From NCBI RefSeq assembly GCF_047601025.1, contig NZ_JASGJZ010000001.1, positions 4,402,001-4,466,000 on the forward strand: a stretch of DNA of 64,000 nt, in the 5' to 3' direction. The position numbers and the translations under genes were made by a program. Source of the stretch: Pseudorhodoferax sp047601025 (GTDB taxonomy: Bacteria; Pseudomonadota; Gammaproteobacteria; Burkholderiales; Burkholderiaceae_C). Position 1 is the first letter of the stretch. Each line of letters begins with the position of its first letter. The notes under the pieces were generated by a model, which had not been told where the DNA came from, made no database searches, and was given only the letters and a program-made list of their open reading frames with translations. Positions 53,640 to 61,760 of the stretch are shown in pieces.

Positions 53640-54023
53640 TGCCATTGCGTGCGCTGCAGGCGCGGCACGAGTGCGTCGCTGTCGCTGGCGACCAGGCGCC
53701 GATCGCCTGCCTGGTCACGAGCTCCGTCACAGGTTCAACCTGTCGGCGCAGTCGCCGCGGCTTGCGCAGATGCTGGGTAGCCTGGCCAGGCACTTGTCCG
53801 ACCGGCTTCCATGCCGGCATCGAGGGCCGGCTGCAGTGTGCCGTGCAGTACCACCCGATCATCGTCTCGGTCCTGCGTCTGCGGGATGAAGAGCCGGACG
53901 CGCTCGCCGACGTTCCGCCACATCGTGCGCGGGGCGGAACACCTGATCGTGAGGCTGGCGCGGCAGGGCGTGGCAGGCTTCGCCGACATTCCGCAGGCCG
54001 GCGCGGCAGCCGCACCGGCGTGA
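53640..54023 (+). pseudogene. decayed GntR/FCD-family regulator gene
   Basis: Three pieces of an FCD ligand-binding domain follow in order but with frame changes: HRFNLSAQSPRLAQMLGSLA (about 53727-53786), QYHPIIVSVLRLRDEE (about 53847-53894) and FRHIVRGAEHLIVRLARQ (about 53913-53966). They match the FCD blocks around FH-x(n)-SPRL, EHxxIxxALRxRD and xxHIxxGxExLIxRL of FadR-subfamily proteins. RALQARHECVAVAGDQA before them also fits. The N-terminal winged HTH is gone. The gene is inactive and lies at the centre of the TGCAT-type operators, which GntR proteins typically recognise. Confidence 0.7.
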
Positions 54024-54030
54024 GCCCGCG

Positions 54031-54600
54031 TCAGTCCGCCTGGAGCACTTCCGCCCGCAGTGCGTACACCCGGTCCGTCTGGTCGCGCCGTCCCCAGGTC
54101 CCGCCCTGCGCGGGCCGCTTGCCGCCCAGGGCGATGGAGTGCGAGAAGGCCTCCATGACCACCGTGCGGTGGGCCACGCGCCATTGCCCGTCGCGCCGCT
54201 CGAAGCGGTCCACGTAGCGGCCCCAGCCTTCGCGCGCGACGGCGTCCGAGGCGCCGACGATGCCGGCATAGGCTTCGGGCACGGGATGCAGCAGGCGGCG
54301 GCTCGCGAAGTAGGTCTCGGCCACGGCGAGGTCCGGGCCGGCGAACTCGATCAGGGTCTGGCCCAGGAAGTGCATGGAGTTGTCGTTGCCGGCCAGGCGC
54401 TTTTCCACCCAGGGGATGAAGTCGTCCACGCGGCCGGCGAAGTCCGCGCCGTGCTCGTCCCAGGCGTCGGGGTGGTAGGCGGTGCGCACGGCCGCCATGT
54501 CGCCGCGGTCCACGCCGCGGGCGTAGCGGCAGATCGCGTCGCGGATCTCTTCCTTGTCGAGCAGGCGCTGGACGGCTTCGGGGTTCGGTGAGGTGGGCAT
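54031..54600 (-). CDS. SnoaL-like (NTF2-fold) protein
   Basis: The 189-residue protein has EEIRDAICRYARGVDRGDMA, the AYHPDAWDEHGADF block with conserved Asp and His, and WGRYVDRFERRDGQWRVAHR. It is a paralogue of the protein at 46321, but less similar at the C-terminus. It follows an MmgE/PrpD gene by 37 bp in the same direction, so both are likely expressed together. A hydratase or isomerase role is possible. Confidence 0.85.
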   Translation of the reverse strand: MPTSPNPEAVQRLLDKEEIRDAICRYARGVDRGDMAAVRTAYHPDAWDEHGADFAGRVDDFIPWVEKRLAGNDNSMHFLGQTLIEFAGPDLAVAETYFASRRLLHPVPEAYAGIVGASDAVAREGWGRYVDRFERRDGQWRVAHRTVVMEAFSHSIALGGKRPAQGGTWGRRDQTDRVYALRAEVLQAD

Positions 54601-54637
54601 CCGGTGGGTCTCCGTGAAGGTGGTTGGAAAGAGGCGT

Positions 54638-56047
54638 TCAGCCGCGCAGCAGCGCGGTGAGCTCGCGCACCGGTTGGTCGGCATCCAGCCGGTCGATCAG
54701 GTTGAACAGGCGCTCCGCGTTCGCGGCGCCGATCACGCCGTGCGTCAGCTCGTCGAGCTTGGCCCGGTGCTCCTGCACGGTGAAAGGGTTGCCGGGCATG
54801 CCCTTGGCGCAGTCGACGAAGATGTCGCGCCGCGTGCCGTCGCGCAAGTGCACGGTGACGTCGCCCACGAAGCTGCGCGGATGGCGCTGGTCCAGTTCGG
54901 GGCTGTGCTGCAGCCGGATGCGGCGTGCGAGGCGCACCACCTCGGAGTCCGCGTCCAGCGGCAGGCTGCCCTGCATCCACGCCATGTGCGTGGCGTAGCC
55001 GTTGCCCAGGCCCAGTGCCGAGAGCGCCATCTGCAGCGGCAGCGAGAACTGCAGTTCCTCGATGTTGCGCGGGCCGCGCTGCTGCGCGTCGGGGGAGCCG
55101 GCGAGGTTGGCCGTCATGGCCTGGATGCGCGCATCCACCTGCTCGATCTCGGCCGCGTGGCCGCGCACCTGCGCCATGGCGTCCACGTAGGCATGGTGCG
55201 CGCCGCAGCAGCAGTAGGCCTTGAACCAGGTGCCGCCGATGCGCAGCGGCGCGCCGGGGGCGAAGACGGCAGGCGCGTCGGCCGCGGCCTCGCGGCGGAT
55301 GAAGGTGCGGTAGAAGCCCTTGCGGCCGCTGAGGTAGTGCGTGGGGCCGGTGATGCCGGTGCGCGCCAGCTCCACCGATTCGATGCCGTTGCGCACCGCG
55401 ATGCCGGCATGCGCACGCTTGATCGAGCCGCCCGTGGCGGTGAACTCCGTCGAGCCCGAGGCGTGGCTGAAGGCGATGGCCAGCGCGTGCTGCGTGGTCT
55501 GCAGGTCCAGCCCGTGCAGCTTCGCGGCCACCGCGGCCGCGCCGAAGTTGGCCATCACGGCATGCGGATGCCAGCCCATGTTGACGAGTTCGGGCGCCGC
55601 CAGGCGTTCCAGCCGCACATAGACCTCGTAGCCGGCGACCATGGCCTCCACCACCTGGCCGAGGCTGGCGCCGAGTTCCTCGCCGACGGCCAGCGCCACC
55701 GGCACCACGCAGCAGCCCGGATGCGCGTTGCCGGCCACGTCGTCGTACTCGAAGCCGTGGCCGTAGGTGGCGTTCAGGTAGGCGGCGTCGGCCGCGTCCA
55801 TCGTGGCGGCTTCCGCCACCACTGTGGCGGCGCCGGGCCGTGGCTTGCGCAGGAAGCGCCGCACGTCGCGCGACCACGGCAGCTGCGAGGCGCCGACCTG
55901 CACGGCCAGCTGGTCCTTCAGCAGCGCCTGCGCCGCGGCCATCGACGCGGGATCGATGGCGTTCCGGTCGAAGTCGAGCAGGAATTGCACGACGGCGCGC
56001 TCGAGCGGCGGCAGCGAGGCGGCGAAGCTGGGGGTGGGCGTAGTCAT
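54638..56047 (-). CDS. MmgE/PrpD family protein
   Basis: The 469-residue protein has GHGFEYDDVAGNAHPG, TEFTATGGSIKRAHAGI and FKAYCCCGAHHAYVDAM, matching the subgroup of the protein at 12467. The C-terminal region has GTRRDIFVDCAKGMPGNP. The ATG at 56047 starts MTTPTPSFAASLPPLERAVVQF. A TGCAT operator lies 10 bp upstream. A dehydratase or isomerase of a hydroxy acid is likely by family, but no function is certain for this subgroup. Confidence 0.87.
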   Translation of the reverse strand: MTTPTPSFAASLPPLERAVVQFLLDFDRNAIDPASMAAAQALLKDQLAVQVGASQLPWSRDVRRFLRKPRPGAATVVAEAATMDAADAAYLNATYGHGFEYDDVAGNAHPGCCVVPVALAVGEELGASLGQVVEAMVAGYEVYVRLERLAAPELVNMGWHPHAVMANFGAAAVAAKLHGLDLQTTQHALAIAFSHASGSTEFTATGGSIKRAHAGIAVRNGIESVELARTGITGPTHYLSGRKGFYRTFIRREAAADAPAVFAPGAPLRIGGTWFKAYCCCGAHHAYVDAMAQVRGHAAEIEQVDARIQAMTANLAGSPDAQQRGPRNIEELQFSLPLQMALSALGLGNGYATHMAWMQGSLPLDADSEVVRLARRIRLQHSPELDQRHPRSFVGDVTVHLRDGTRRDIFVDCAKGMPGNPFTVQEHRAKLDELTHGVIGAANAERLFNLIDRLDADQPVRELTALLRG

Positions 56048-56056
56048 GGCAGATTA

Positions 56057-56067
56057 TGCATCATGCA
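56057..56067. promoter_or_regulatory. TGCAT-type operator 4 upstream of PrpD (54638)
   Basis: TGCATCATGCA is a perfect palindrome with odd centre, flanked by AT-rich TA/TTAATAA, 10 bp upstream of the start codon of the MmgE/PrpD gene. It is positioned to block transcription. Confidence 0.6.
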
Positions 56068-56135
56068 TTAATAAACGAACACAGGGAAGACCTCCGTGAC
56101 CATCGCATGGGAGTATGGCATAGTCGAAAAGTTAA

Positions 56136-56146
56136 TGCATGATGCA
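56136..56146. promoter_or_regulatory. TGCAT-type operator 5 upstream of the Bug gene (56212)
   Basis: TGCATGATGCA, extended to TAATGCATGATGCATTA as a perfect 17-bp palindrome, lies 66 bp upstream of the Bug receptor start. Operators 4 and 5 share the divergent promoter region and are 79 bp apart. Confidence 0.6.
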
Positions 56147-56211
56147 TTATTGATGGAGTCGTGGGTCGTGCAACCCACGACCGGCCGACATTCAATCGCG
56201 GAGAACCGTCC

Positions 56212-57162
56212 ATGTTCAAGAAGCTGTGTTCCGCCGTGCTGCTGGCGACCGCCGCGTGCGCCGGCCAAGCCTTCCCCGACCGGTCCGTGACCGTCATCGT
56301 GCCCTTCAGCGCAGGCACCACGACCGACGTCAATGCGCGCGACTTCGCCCAGGCGCTCTCGGCGCAGATCAAGCAGCCGGTGACCGTCGAGAACCGCGTC
56401 GGCGCCGAGGGCACCGTCGGCGGACAGGCGCTGCTGGTCGCCGCGCCCGACGGCCACACGCTGCTGTTTACCAGCAGCTCGCTGACGGTGCTGGATCCGC
56501 TGATGAAGATGACCATGCCCTACGACCCGGTGCACGACTTCGCGCCGGTCTGCGCCGTGGCCCGCACCAGCAACGTCATGAACATCACGGGCAGCGCGCC
56601 GTGGAAGAACGTGGCCGACGTGGTGGCCGCGGCCAAGGCGCAGCCCGGCAAGCTGACCTTCGCCTATGCCAGCGCCACCACGCGGCTGGCCGGCGAGCTG
56701 TTCGCGCAGTCCGCCGGCATCAAGCTCACCGGGGTGCCGTACCGCTCCAGCGTGACGGCGCTGACCGAGGTGGGCGGCGGGCAGGTCGACATGATGATGA
56801 TCGACCACATCTCGGCCACGCCGTTCTACCAGGGCGGCAAGCTGCGGCCGGTGGCCGTCGCGGGTGTGCAGCGCATCAAGGAGCTGCCGGACGTTCCCTC
56901 GGCCAGCGAGGCCGGGGTGCCGGGCTACAACCTGCTGCCCTGGTTCGGCGTCTACGCTTCGGCGAAGACGCCGCCGGCCGTGCTCGCGCAGGTGCGCGAG
57001 GCGGTGGGCCAGGCGCTGGCGTCGCCGGCTTCTCTGGCCAGCATGGACAAGCGCGGATTGATACCGTACCCCTTGTGCGGCGAGGCCTTCGGCAAGGCCC
57101 AGCAGGACGAAATCGGCGTCATGCAGCAGGTGCTGGACAAGGCCGGCATCGTGCGGCAGTAG
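56212..57162 (+). CDS. Bug/TctC-family receptor
   Basis: The 316-residue receptor has a Sec signal (MFKKLCSAVLLATAACAGQA-FPDR), DRSVTVIVPFSAGTTTDVNA, VTVENRVGAEGTVG and GHTLLFTSSS. It starts at 56212; an upstream in-frame ATG gives an unlikely extension. Only 4 bp separate it from the next MmgE/PrpD gene, so both are translated together and the receptor probably captures the PrpD substrate. No permease gene is nearby. Confidence 0.9.
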   Translation: MFKKLCSAVLLATAACAGQAFPDRSVTVIVPFSAGTTTDVNARDFAQALSAQIKQPVTVENRVGAEGTVGGQALLVAAPDGHTLLFTSSSLTVLDPLMKMTMPYDPVHDFAPVCAVARTSNVMNITGSAPWKNVADVVAAAKAQPGKLTFAYASATTRLAGELFAQSAGIKLTGVPYRSSVTALTEVGGGQVDMMMIDHISATPFYQGGKLRPVAVAGVQRIKELPDVPSASEAGVPGYNLLPWFGVYASAKTPPAVLAQVREAVGQALASPASLASMDKRGLIPYPLCGEAFGKAQQDEIGVMQQVLDKAGIVRQ

Positions 57163-57166
57163 CGAC

Positions 57167-58615
57167 ATGGCTGCGGAACTCCCGATGCCTGCTGCGTCTG
57201 CATCCGGTACGGCCCCATCCTCCGAGCGGTCCGACCTGGCCGTCGACCTGGCGCGCTTCGCGGCCGGGTTGCAGGCGGCGCAGCTCGATGCGCGCGTGGT
57301 GGCGGCCGTCAAGACCAACATCCTCGACACCCTCGCCTGCGCGCTGGCGGGTTCCTCGGCCGCGGCCATCGGCGAGGTCGCGAGCCTGGTGCAGGAGTGG
57401 GGCGGCGCGCCGCAGGCGGGCCTGCTCGCCTTCGGTGGCCGCTACCCGGCGCACCATGCCGCCTGGGCCAACGCCGCGATGGCGCATGCGCGCGACTTCG
57501 ACGACACCCACGACGCGGCCATCCTGCACGCCGGCATCACCGCCGTGCCCGCGGCCCTCGCGGCCGCCCAGCTGCGCGGCGGGTTGCCGGGCGACGAACT
57601 GGTCGCGTCCGTCGCCGCGGGGCTGGAAGTGACTTGCCGGCTCGGCACGGCCATCCGCATGGACGTGATGCGCAGCGGCTTCATCTACACGGCGCTGCTG
57701 GGCTACTTCGGCGCAACGGCCGCGGCCGGCAGGGCGCTGGGCCTGCCGCAGGCGCAGCTGCGCGACGCCCTGGGCATCGTCTACAGCGCCGTGGCCGGCA
57801 ACCTGCAGGTGACGCGCGAGGCCTCGCTGATGAAGCGCGTGCTGCCGGGCATGGCCGCGCAGGCCGCGCTGGTGGCCGTGCAGATGGCGCGCAAGGGCAT
57901 CCACGGCGTGCAGGGCGTGTTCGAGGGCGACTACGGCTTCTTCCCGCTGTACCTGCGCGGCGAGGCGCACGCCGACGCCGCGCGCGAGGACCTGGGGCGC
58001 CGCTTCGAACTGCTGAATCTGAGCTACAAGCCCTACGCCAGCTGCCGCAACACGCACTCGGCCGTGGATGCGGTGCTGCAGCTGCGCGCGCAGGCGGGCG
58101 ATGGCGCGGAGGTCGAGGCCGTGCACGTGGGCGTCAACCAGTCCGGCTACCAGATGGTCTGCGTGCCCGAGGCCGTGCGCGCCAGCCCGCGCACGGTGGT
58201 GGACGCGCAATTCAGCATCCCGTACTGCGTCGCGGCGGCCTGGATCGACGGTGGCCTGCGGCTGGGCCACTTCGGCCCGGAGGCGCTGCAGCGCGACGAG
58301 GTGCGCGCGCTGGCCGCACGCGTGCGGCCCCATGTGGACGAGGCGATCGAGCGCGGCTGGGGCCGCTCCATCACGCCGGCCCACGTGGTGCTGGTGCTGC
58401 GCGACGGCCGCCGGCTGGAGGCGCGCGTGGACTTGCCGCGCGGCCATCCCGAGAACCCGATGTCGGCCGCGGAGTTCGCCGCCAAGGCGGCCGACTGCGC
58501 GAGCCTGGCCGTGCGGCCGCTGGCGGCGGACACGGCCACGCGGCTGGCGGCCGCCGTCGAGGGCCTGGAGTCGCTGCCGGACGTGTCGGCGCTGGTGCGG
58601 CTGCTGCAGCCCTGA
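57167..58615 (+). CDS. MmgE/PrpD family protein
   Basis: The 482-residue protein has VKTNILDTLACALAGSSAAA, AMAHARDFDDTHDAAILHAG and YKPYASCRNTHSAVDAVLQL, which keeps the classical YKPYxSCR pattern of 2-methylcitrate dehydratase PrpD and cis-aconitate decarboxylase. It is more typical than the two GGSIKR-type relatives in the window. It follows the Bug gene by 4 bp and ends 7 bp from the convergent cofC stop. A small tricarboxylic or dicarboxylic acid is the likely substrate. Confidence 0.9.
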   Translation: MAAELPMPAASASGTAPSSERSDLAVDLARFAAGLQAAQLDARVVAAVKTNILDTLACALAGSSAAAIGEVASLVQEWGGAPQAGLLAFGGRYPAHHAAWANAAMAHARDFDDTHDAAILHAGITAVPAALAAAQLRGGLPGDELVASVAAGLEVTCRLGTAIRMDVMRSGFIYTALLGYFGATAAAGRALGLPQAQLRDALGIVYSAVAGNLQVTREASLMKRVLPGMAAQAALVAVQMARKGIHGVQGVFEGDYGFFPLYLRGEAHADAAREDLGRRFELLNLSYKPYASCRNTHSAVDAVLQLRAQAGDGAEVEAVHVGVNQSGYQMVCVPEAVRASPRTVVDAQFSIPYCVAAAWIDGGLRLGHFGPEALQRDEVRALAARVRPHVDEAIERGWGRSITPAHVVLVLRDGRRLEARVDLPRGHPENPMSAAEFAAKAADCASLAVRPLAADTATRLAAAVEGLESLPDVSALVRLLQP

Positions 58616-58622
58616 GCGGCGT

Positions 58623-59252
58623 TCAGGCCGCCAGGCGCGGCGTCTCGCCGCGGGCGTGCCCTTCCGGCTGCCGCTGCCATTCGCGGTAGTCGTCCCACGT
58701 GTCCAGGTCGAAGGCCAGCCCCGGCCGGTGCAGCACGCGGCAGGGCTGGCCGCGCAGCGCCGCCTCGGCCGTGTGGTGCTGGCGGCTGGCTGGGCCGTAG
58801 TGCGGCTGGAAGGGCAGGCCGCGGGGCAGGCCCAGCGCGTTGGTGCCGGTGCCGGCGCGGTCCGTGGCCAGCACGACGCCGTCGTGGGCGGCGAGGGCGC
58901 GCAGGTCCTGCTCGCTGGCCAGCGGCAGGTCGCAGGAGAGGACAAGGACCCGGCTGCCGGGGCGGTCCTGCGCATGCATGGGCAGCTGCAGCGACTGCGC
59001 GACGGCGGTGTTGAGCCCGCAGCCTTGTTCCACCAGGACGGCCGCGCCGCGCGCGCGCGCCATGGCCAGCACCTCGGGGCAGCGGCTCACCACGAGCGTG
59101 TGCTCCAGCGAAGGAAAGCGCGCCGCCAGCGCGAGCGTGCGCGCCAGCAGCTCGGCATTCAGCGACCGGCGCTGCGCAGGGGCCAGGTGCAGCGCGAGCC
59201 GGCTCTTGCCGCCCGCGAGGGACTTCACCGGCAGTACCAGCAGTGGATTCAC
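58623..59252 (-). CDS. cofC: 2-phospho-L-lactate (or 3-phosphoglycerate) guanylyltransferase CofC
   Basis: The 209-residue nucleotidyltransferase activates a phosphorylated three-carbon acid with GTP for F420 synthesis. Family motifs are LPVKSLAGGKSRLA near the N-terminus, SCDLPL (metal-binding Asp) and GTNALGLPRG. It starts with GTG at 59252, overlapping the cofD stop by 4 bp (GTGA). In proteobacteria related to Paraburkholderia rhizoxinica the CofC enzyme uses 3-phosphoglycerate rather than phospholactate or phosphoenolpyruvate; which acid is used here is not readable. Confidence 0.9.
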   Translation of the reverse strand: MNPLLVLPVKSLAGGKSRLALHLAPAQRRSLNAELLARTLALAARFPSLEHTLVVSRCPEVLAMARARGAAVLVEQGCGLNTAVAQSLQLPMHAQDRPGSRVLVLSCDLPLASEQDLRALAAHDGVVLATDRAGTGTNALGLPRGLPFQPHYGPASRQHHTAEAALRGQPCRVLHRPGLAFDLDTWDDYREWQRQPEGHARGETPRLAA

Positions 59253-60208
59253 CGCGCCCCCGGCGGGTTCGCGGCCACCTGGTGCGCGAAGGCCAGCACT
59301 TCCTGCGCCAGCCGCGCGCGGTCCTCGCGCGCGTGCATGACGGTGGCCGTGACCAGCGGCGCGATGCCCAGCGCGGCGACGTCTTCCGACAGCGCGGCGT
59401 CGGCATGGTCCAGCACGCAGCCGTCGACGAGCCCCCGGTAGTGCCGCGCGACTTCCAGCGCGGAAGGCGCGTGCCCCAGCTCGCGCATGATCTTGGCCGC
59501 CGGCCCCTTGATCGCCTGGCCGCCGACGATCGGTGAAACCGCGACCACCGGCACGCGCGCGGCGCGCAGCCGCTCGCGCATGCCGGGCATGGCCAGCAGC
59601 GGCGCGATGCTGAGGTAGGGATTGGAGGGGCACAGCACGATGGCCCGCAGGCGTGCGTCCCCCAGCGCCTGGAGCAGGCCCGGCGCGGGCCGCGCCGCTT
59701 CGGCGCCGGCGTAGCGCAGGCCGCGCAGCACGGGCTCGCAGTGCCGGCGCACGAAGTAGTCCTGGAAGCCGATCTCGCCCTCGTCGATGCGCACCATGGT
59801 GCGCACCGGGTCGTCCGACATGGGCAGCACGCGGTGCGCGACGCCGAGCGCGGCGCACAGCGACGCGGTCACCTCCGACAGCGTCCGCCCCTGCGCCAGC
59901 AGGCCGGTGCGGCGCACGTGCGTGGCCAGGTCCTGGTCGCCCAGGCGGAACCAGGTCTCGCCGCCCAGCCGCTCCAGCGCCTGCATGAACTGCCAGCTCT
60001 CGCCGGCCAGGCCCCAGCCCGTCTCGGGGTTGGCGCGGCCGGCCAGGGTGTACATCACCGTGTCCAGGTCGGGGCAGACGCGCAGGCCCAGGTGGTCGAA
60101 GTCGTCGCCGGTGTTCACCACGGCCAGCAACTCCGCGGGCGGCAGCACGGCGGCCAGCCCGTCCACGAGCTTGGCACCGCCGACGCCGCCTGCGAGCGCG
60201 ATGATCAT
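59249..60208 (-). CDS. cofD: 2-phospho-L-lactate transferase CofD
   Basis: The 319-residue enzyme joins the guanylyl-activated phospho-acid to the deazaflavin Fo, giving F420-0 or its dehydro/3-phosphoglycerate form. The N-terminus has ALAGGVGGAKLVDGL, then VNTGDDFDHLGLRVCPDLDT and NPETGWGLAGESW, all CofD hallmarks; SPIVGGQAIKGPAAKIM follows. The ATG at 60208 has GGGAG before it. It is coupled to cofC by overlap and lies 17 bp downstream of cofE. Confidence 0.94.
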   Translation of the reverse strand: MIIALAGGVGGAKLVDGLAAVLPPAELLAVVNTGDDFDHLGLRVCPDLDTVMYTLAGRANPETGWGLAGESWQFMQALERLGGETWFRLGDQDLATHVRRTGLLAQGRTLSEVTASLCAALGVAHRVLPMSDDPVRTMVRIDEGEIGFQDYFVRRHCEPVLRGLRYAGAEAARPAPGLLQALGDARLRAIVLCPSNPYLSIAPLLAMPGMRERLRAARVPVVAVSPIVGGQAIKGPAAKIMRELGHAPSALEVARHYRGLVDGCVLDHADAALSEDVAALGIAPLVTATVMHAREDRARLAQEVLAFAHQVAANPPGAR

Positions 60209-60225
60209 GACTCCCGTCCTTTCCT

Positions 60226-61035
60226 TCAGCGGAACAAATCCTGCGCCCGCGGCCGTACCAGGTCGCGCGCGCGGCCGTCGCCGCGGGGCCAGGGCAGGCC
60301 CCGCGCCAGCACCACGGGGCGGCCTTCGGCGGCCTGCCCCATCAGCAGCGACGCCGCGGCCGCCAGTTCGTCGGCCGCGCCGACTTCCGTGACGCGCAGC
60401 GCGCGGCCGTGCCGGTCGGCCTGCCCGCGCAGGTCGGCCACGGCCGCCATGCCGGCCACGCCGATGGCCACGCCGACGGCGCCGTTGCGCCAGGCGCGGC
60501 CGTGGCTGTCGATGACGAGCACCGCCACGTCGGCGCCGGTGGCCGCGCGCAGGCCCGCACGCAGCGCCGCGCAGGAGGCGTCGGGGTCCACCGGCAGCAG
60601 CAGCGCGACGCCTGCGCCGTGCTGCGCCACGTTCGACTGGTCGATGCCCGCGTTGGCCATCACGAAGCCCAGCCGGTGCTCGACGACGACCACGCCGCGC
60701 CGGCAGCGCAGCACCTCGCGCGACTCCTGCAGCACCAGCTCCATCAGCCGCGGGTCCTTGTCGGCCTCGGCCGCCAGGGCCTCGGCGCGCGCGCCGGGGC
60801 GCACGGTCGCCAGGTCCATCAGGCGGCCCTCGGCCTTGGAGACGATCTTCTGCGCCAGCACCAACGCGTCGCCGTCGCGCAGGGTTTCGCCGCTGTCGGC
60901 CAGCGCCCGGAGCACCAGCGCGCACAGGTCGTCGCCGGGCCGCACTTCCGGGATGCCGCGCAGCGCGCGCAGGCGCAACTCGCCGTCGCCGGTGGACGGC
61001 GAGCAGGGGGGATGCGCGGCGGCGTCCGGGTTCAT
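60226..61035 (-). CDS. cofE: coenzyme F420-0:L-glutamate ligase CofE
   Basis: The 269-residue enzyme adds gamma-linked L-glutamates to F420-0 using GTP. It has VLAQKIVSKAEGR near residue 65, ADKDPRLMELVLQESREVLR and HRLGFVMANAGIDQSNV, the CofE/FbiB N-terminal domain signature. VLVIDSHGRAWRNGAVGVAIGVAG is the conserved metal and nucleotide region. The C-terminal nitroreductase domain of actinobacterial FbiB is absent, as in archaeal and other proteobacterial CofE. It has no strong ribosome site and starts 16 bp after npdG ends. Confidence 0.93.
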   Translation of the reverse strand: MNPDAAAHPPCSPSTGDGELRLRALRGIPEVRPGDDLCALVLRALADSGETLRDGDALVLAQKIVSKAEGRLMDLATVRPGARAEALAAEADKDPRLMELVLQESREVLRCRRGVVVVEHRLGFVMANAGIDQSNVAQHGAGVALLLPVDPDASCAALRAGLRAATGADVAVLVIDSHGRAWRNGAVGVAIGVAGMAAVADLRGQADRHGRALRVTEVGAADELAAAASLLMGQAAEGRPVVLARGLPWPRGDGRARDLVRPRAQDLFR

Positions 61036-61051
61036 GGCGTGGTGCTGCGGG

Positions 61052-61723
61052 TCAGGTGCTCGCCAGCCCGGTGATGCGGATGCCGGCGCCCGGCACCTTG
61101 TAGCGCATGTTGATGGCGATCAGCACCGAGGTCAGGGCCTCGGCTGCCGCCGCGTTGGCCAGCACGCCGGCGTGCACGCCGCGCAGCCCCATGTCGGCCG
61201 CGAGCCCGATCACCGTCTGGCGCGCCTCGGGGTCGTCGCCGCAGACCAGCACGTCGCAGTCGGGCGCGTGCGCCAGGTCGCGCAGGTGGTGCGCCGACAC
61301 GTTCTGGAAGGCGGCCACCACGCGCACTGCCTCGCCCAGCAGCTTCTGCACGGCCGCCACGGCGGAGCCGCCCTCGGGCAGTTGCACGCGCGCGACCTTG
61401 GGCGGCACCAGCGGCACCGTGGCGTCCACCAGGATCTTGCCGGCCAGTGCGCCCTGCACCTCGCGCACCGTGGCCTGCTGCGCGGCGTGCGGCACGGTCA
61501 GGAACACGATCTGCGCCGCCGCGGCGGCCTCGGCGTTCGGGGCGGCGGCGAGGCTGGCGGCGGGCGAGCGCTGGCGCAGCTCGGCACACACGCGCGCGGC
61601 CTTGTCCGCATCGCGCGAGCCCAGGATCACGTGGTGGCCGGCGTGCGCGAGCCGCAGCGCGATGCCGCTGCCTTCCGCGCCGGTGCCGCCGAGTACGGCG
61701 ATGGTGTGCTTCTCCGTGCTCAT
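61052..61723 (-). CDS. npdG: F420-dependent NADP reductase (Fno/NpdG)
   Basis: The 223-residue Rossmann enzyme transfers hydride between NADPH and F420. The N-terminus IAVLGGTGAEGSGIALRLAHAG has the NADP site, with SRDADKAARV as the phosphate-binding strand. It shows the NADP_Rossmann-like and Fno C-terminal blocks VAAFQNVSAHHL and DVLVCGDDPEA, LGLRGV-like in GLRGVHAGVL. It would supply reduced F420H2 to F420-dependent enzymes elsewhere in the genome. It lies between cofGH and cofE. Confidence 0.9.
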   Translation of the reverse strand: MSTEKHTIAVLGGTGAEGSGIALRLAHAGHHVILGSRDADKAARVCAELRQRSPAASLAAAPNAEAAAAAQIVFLTVPHAAQQATVREVQGALAGKILVDATVPLVPPKVARVQLPEGGSAVAAVQKLLGEAVRVVAAFQNVSAHHLRDLAHAPDCDVLVCGDDPEARQTVIGLAADMGLRGVHAGVLANAAAAEALTSVLIAINMRYKVPGAGIRITGLAST

Positions 61724-61760
61724 TGGATGGCTCCGCCCTTGCGGGCCGTGGTGCGGTGTC

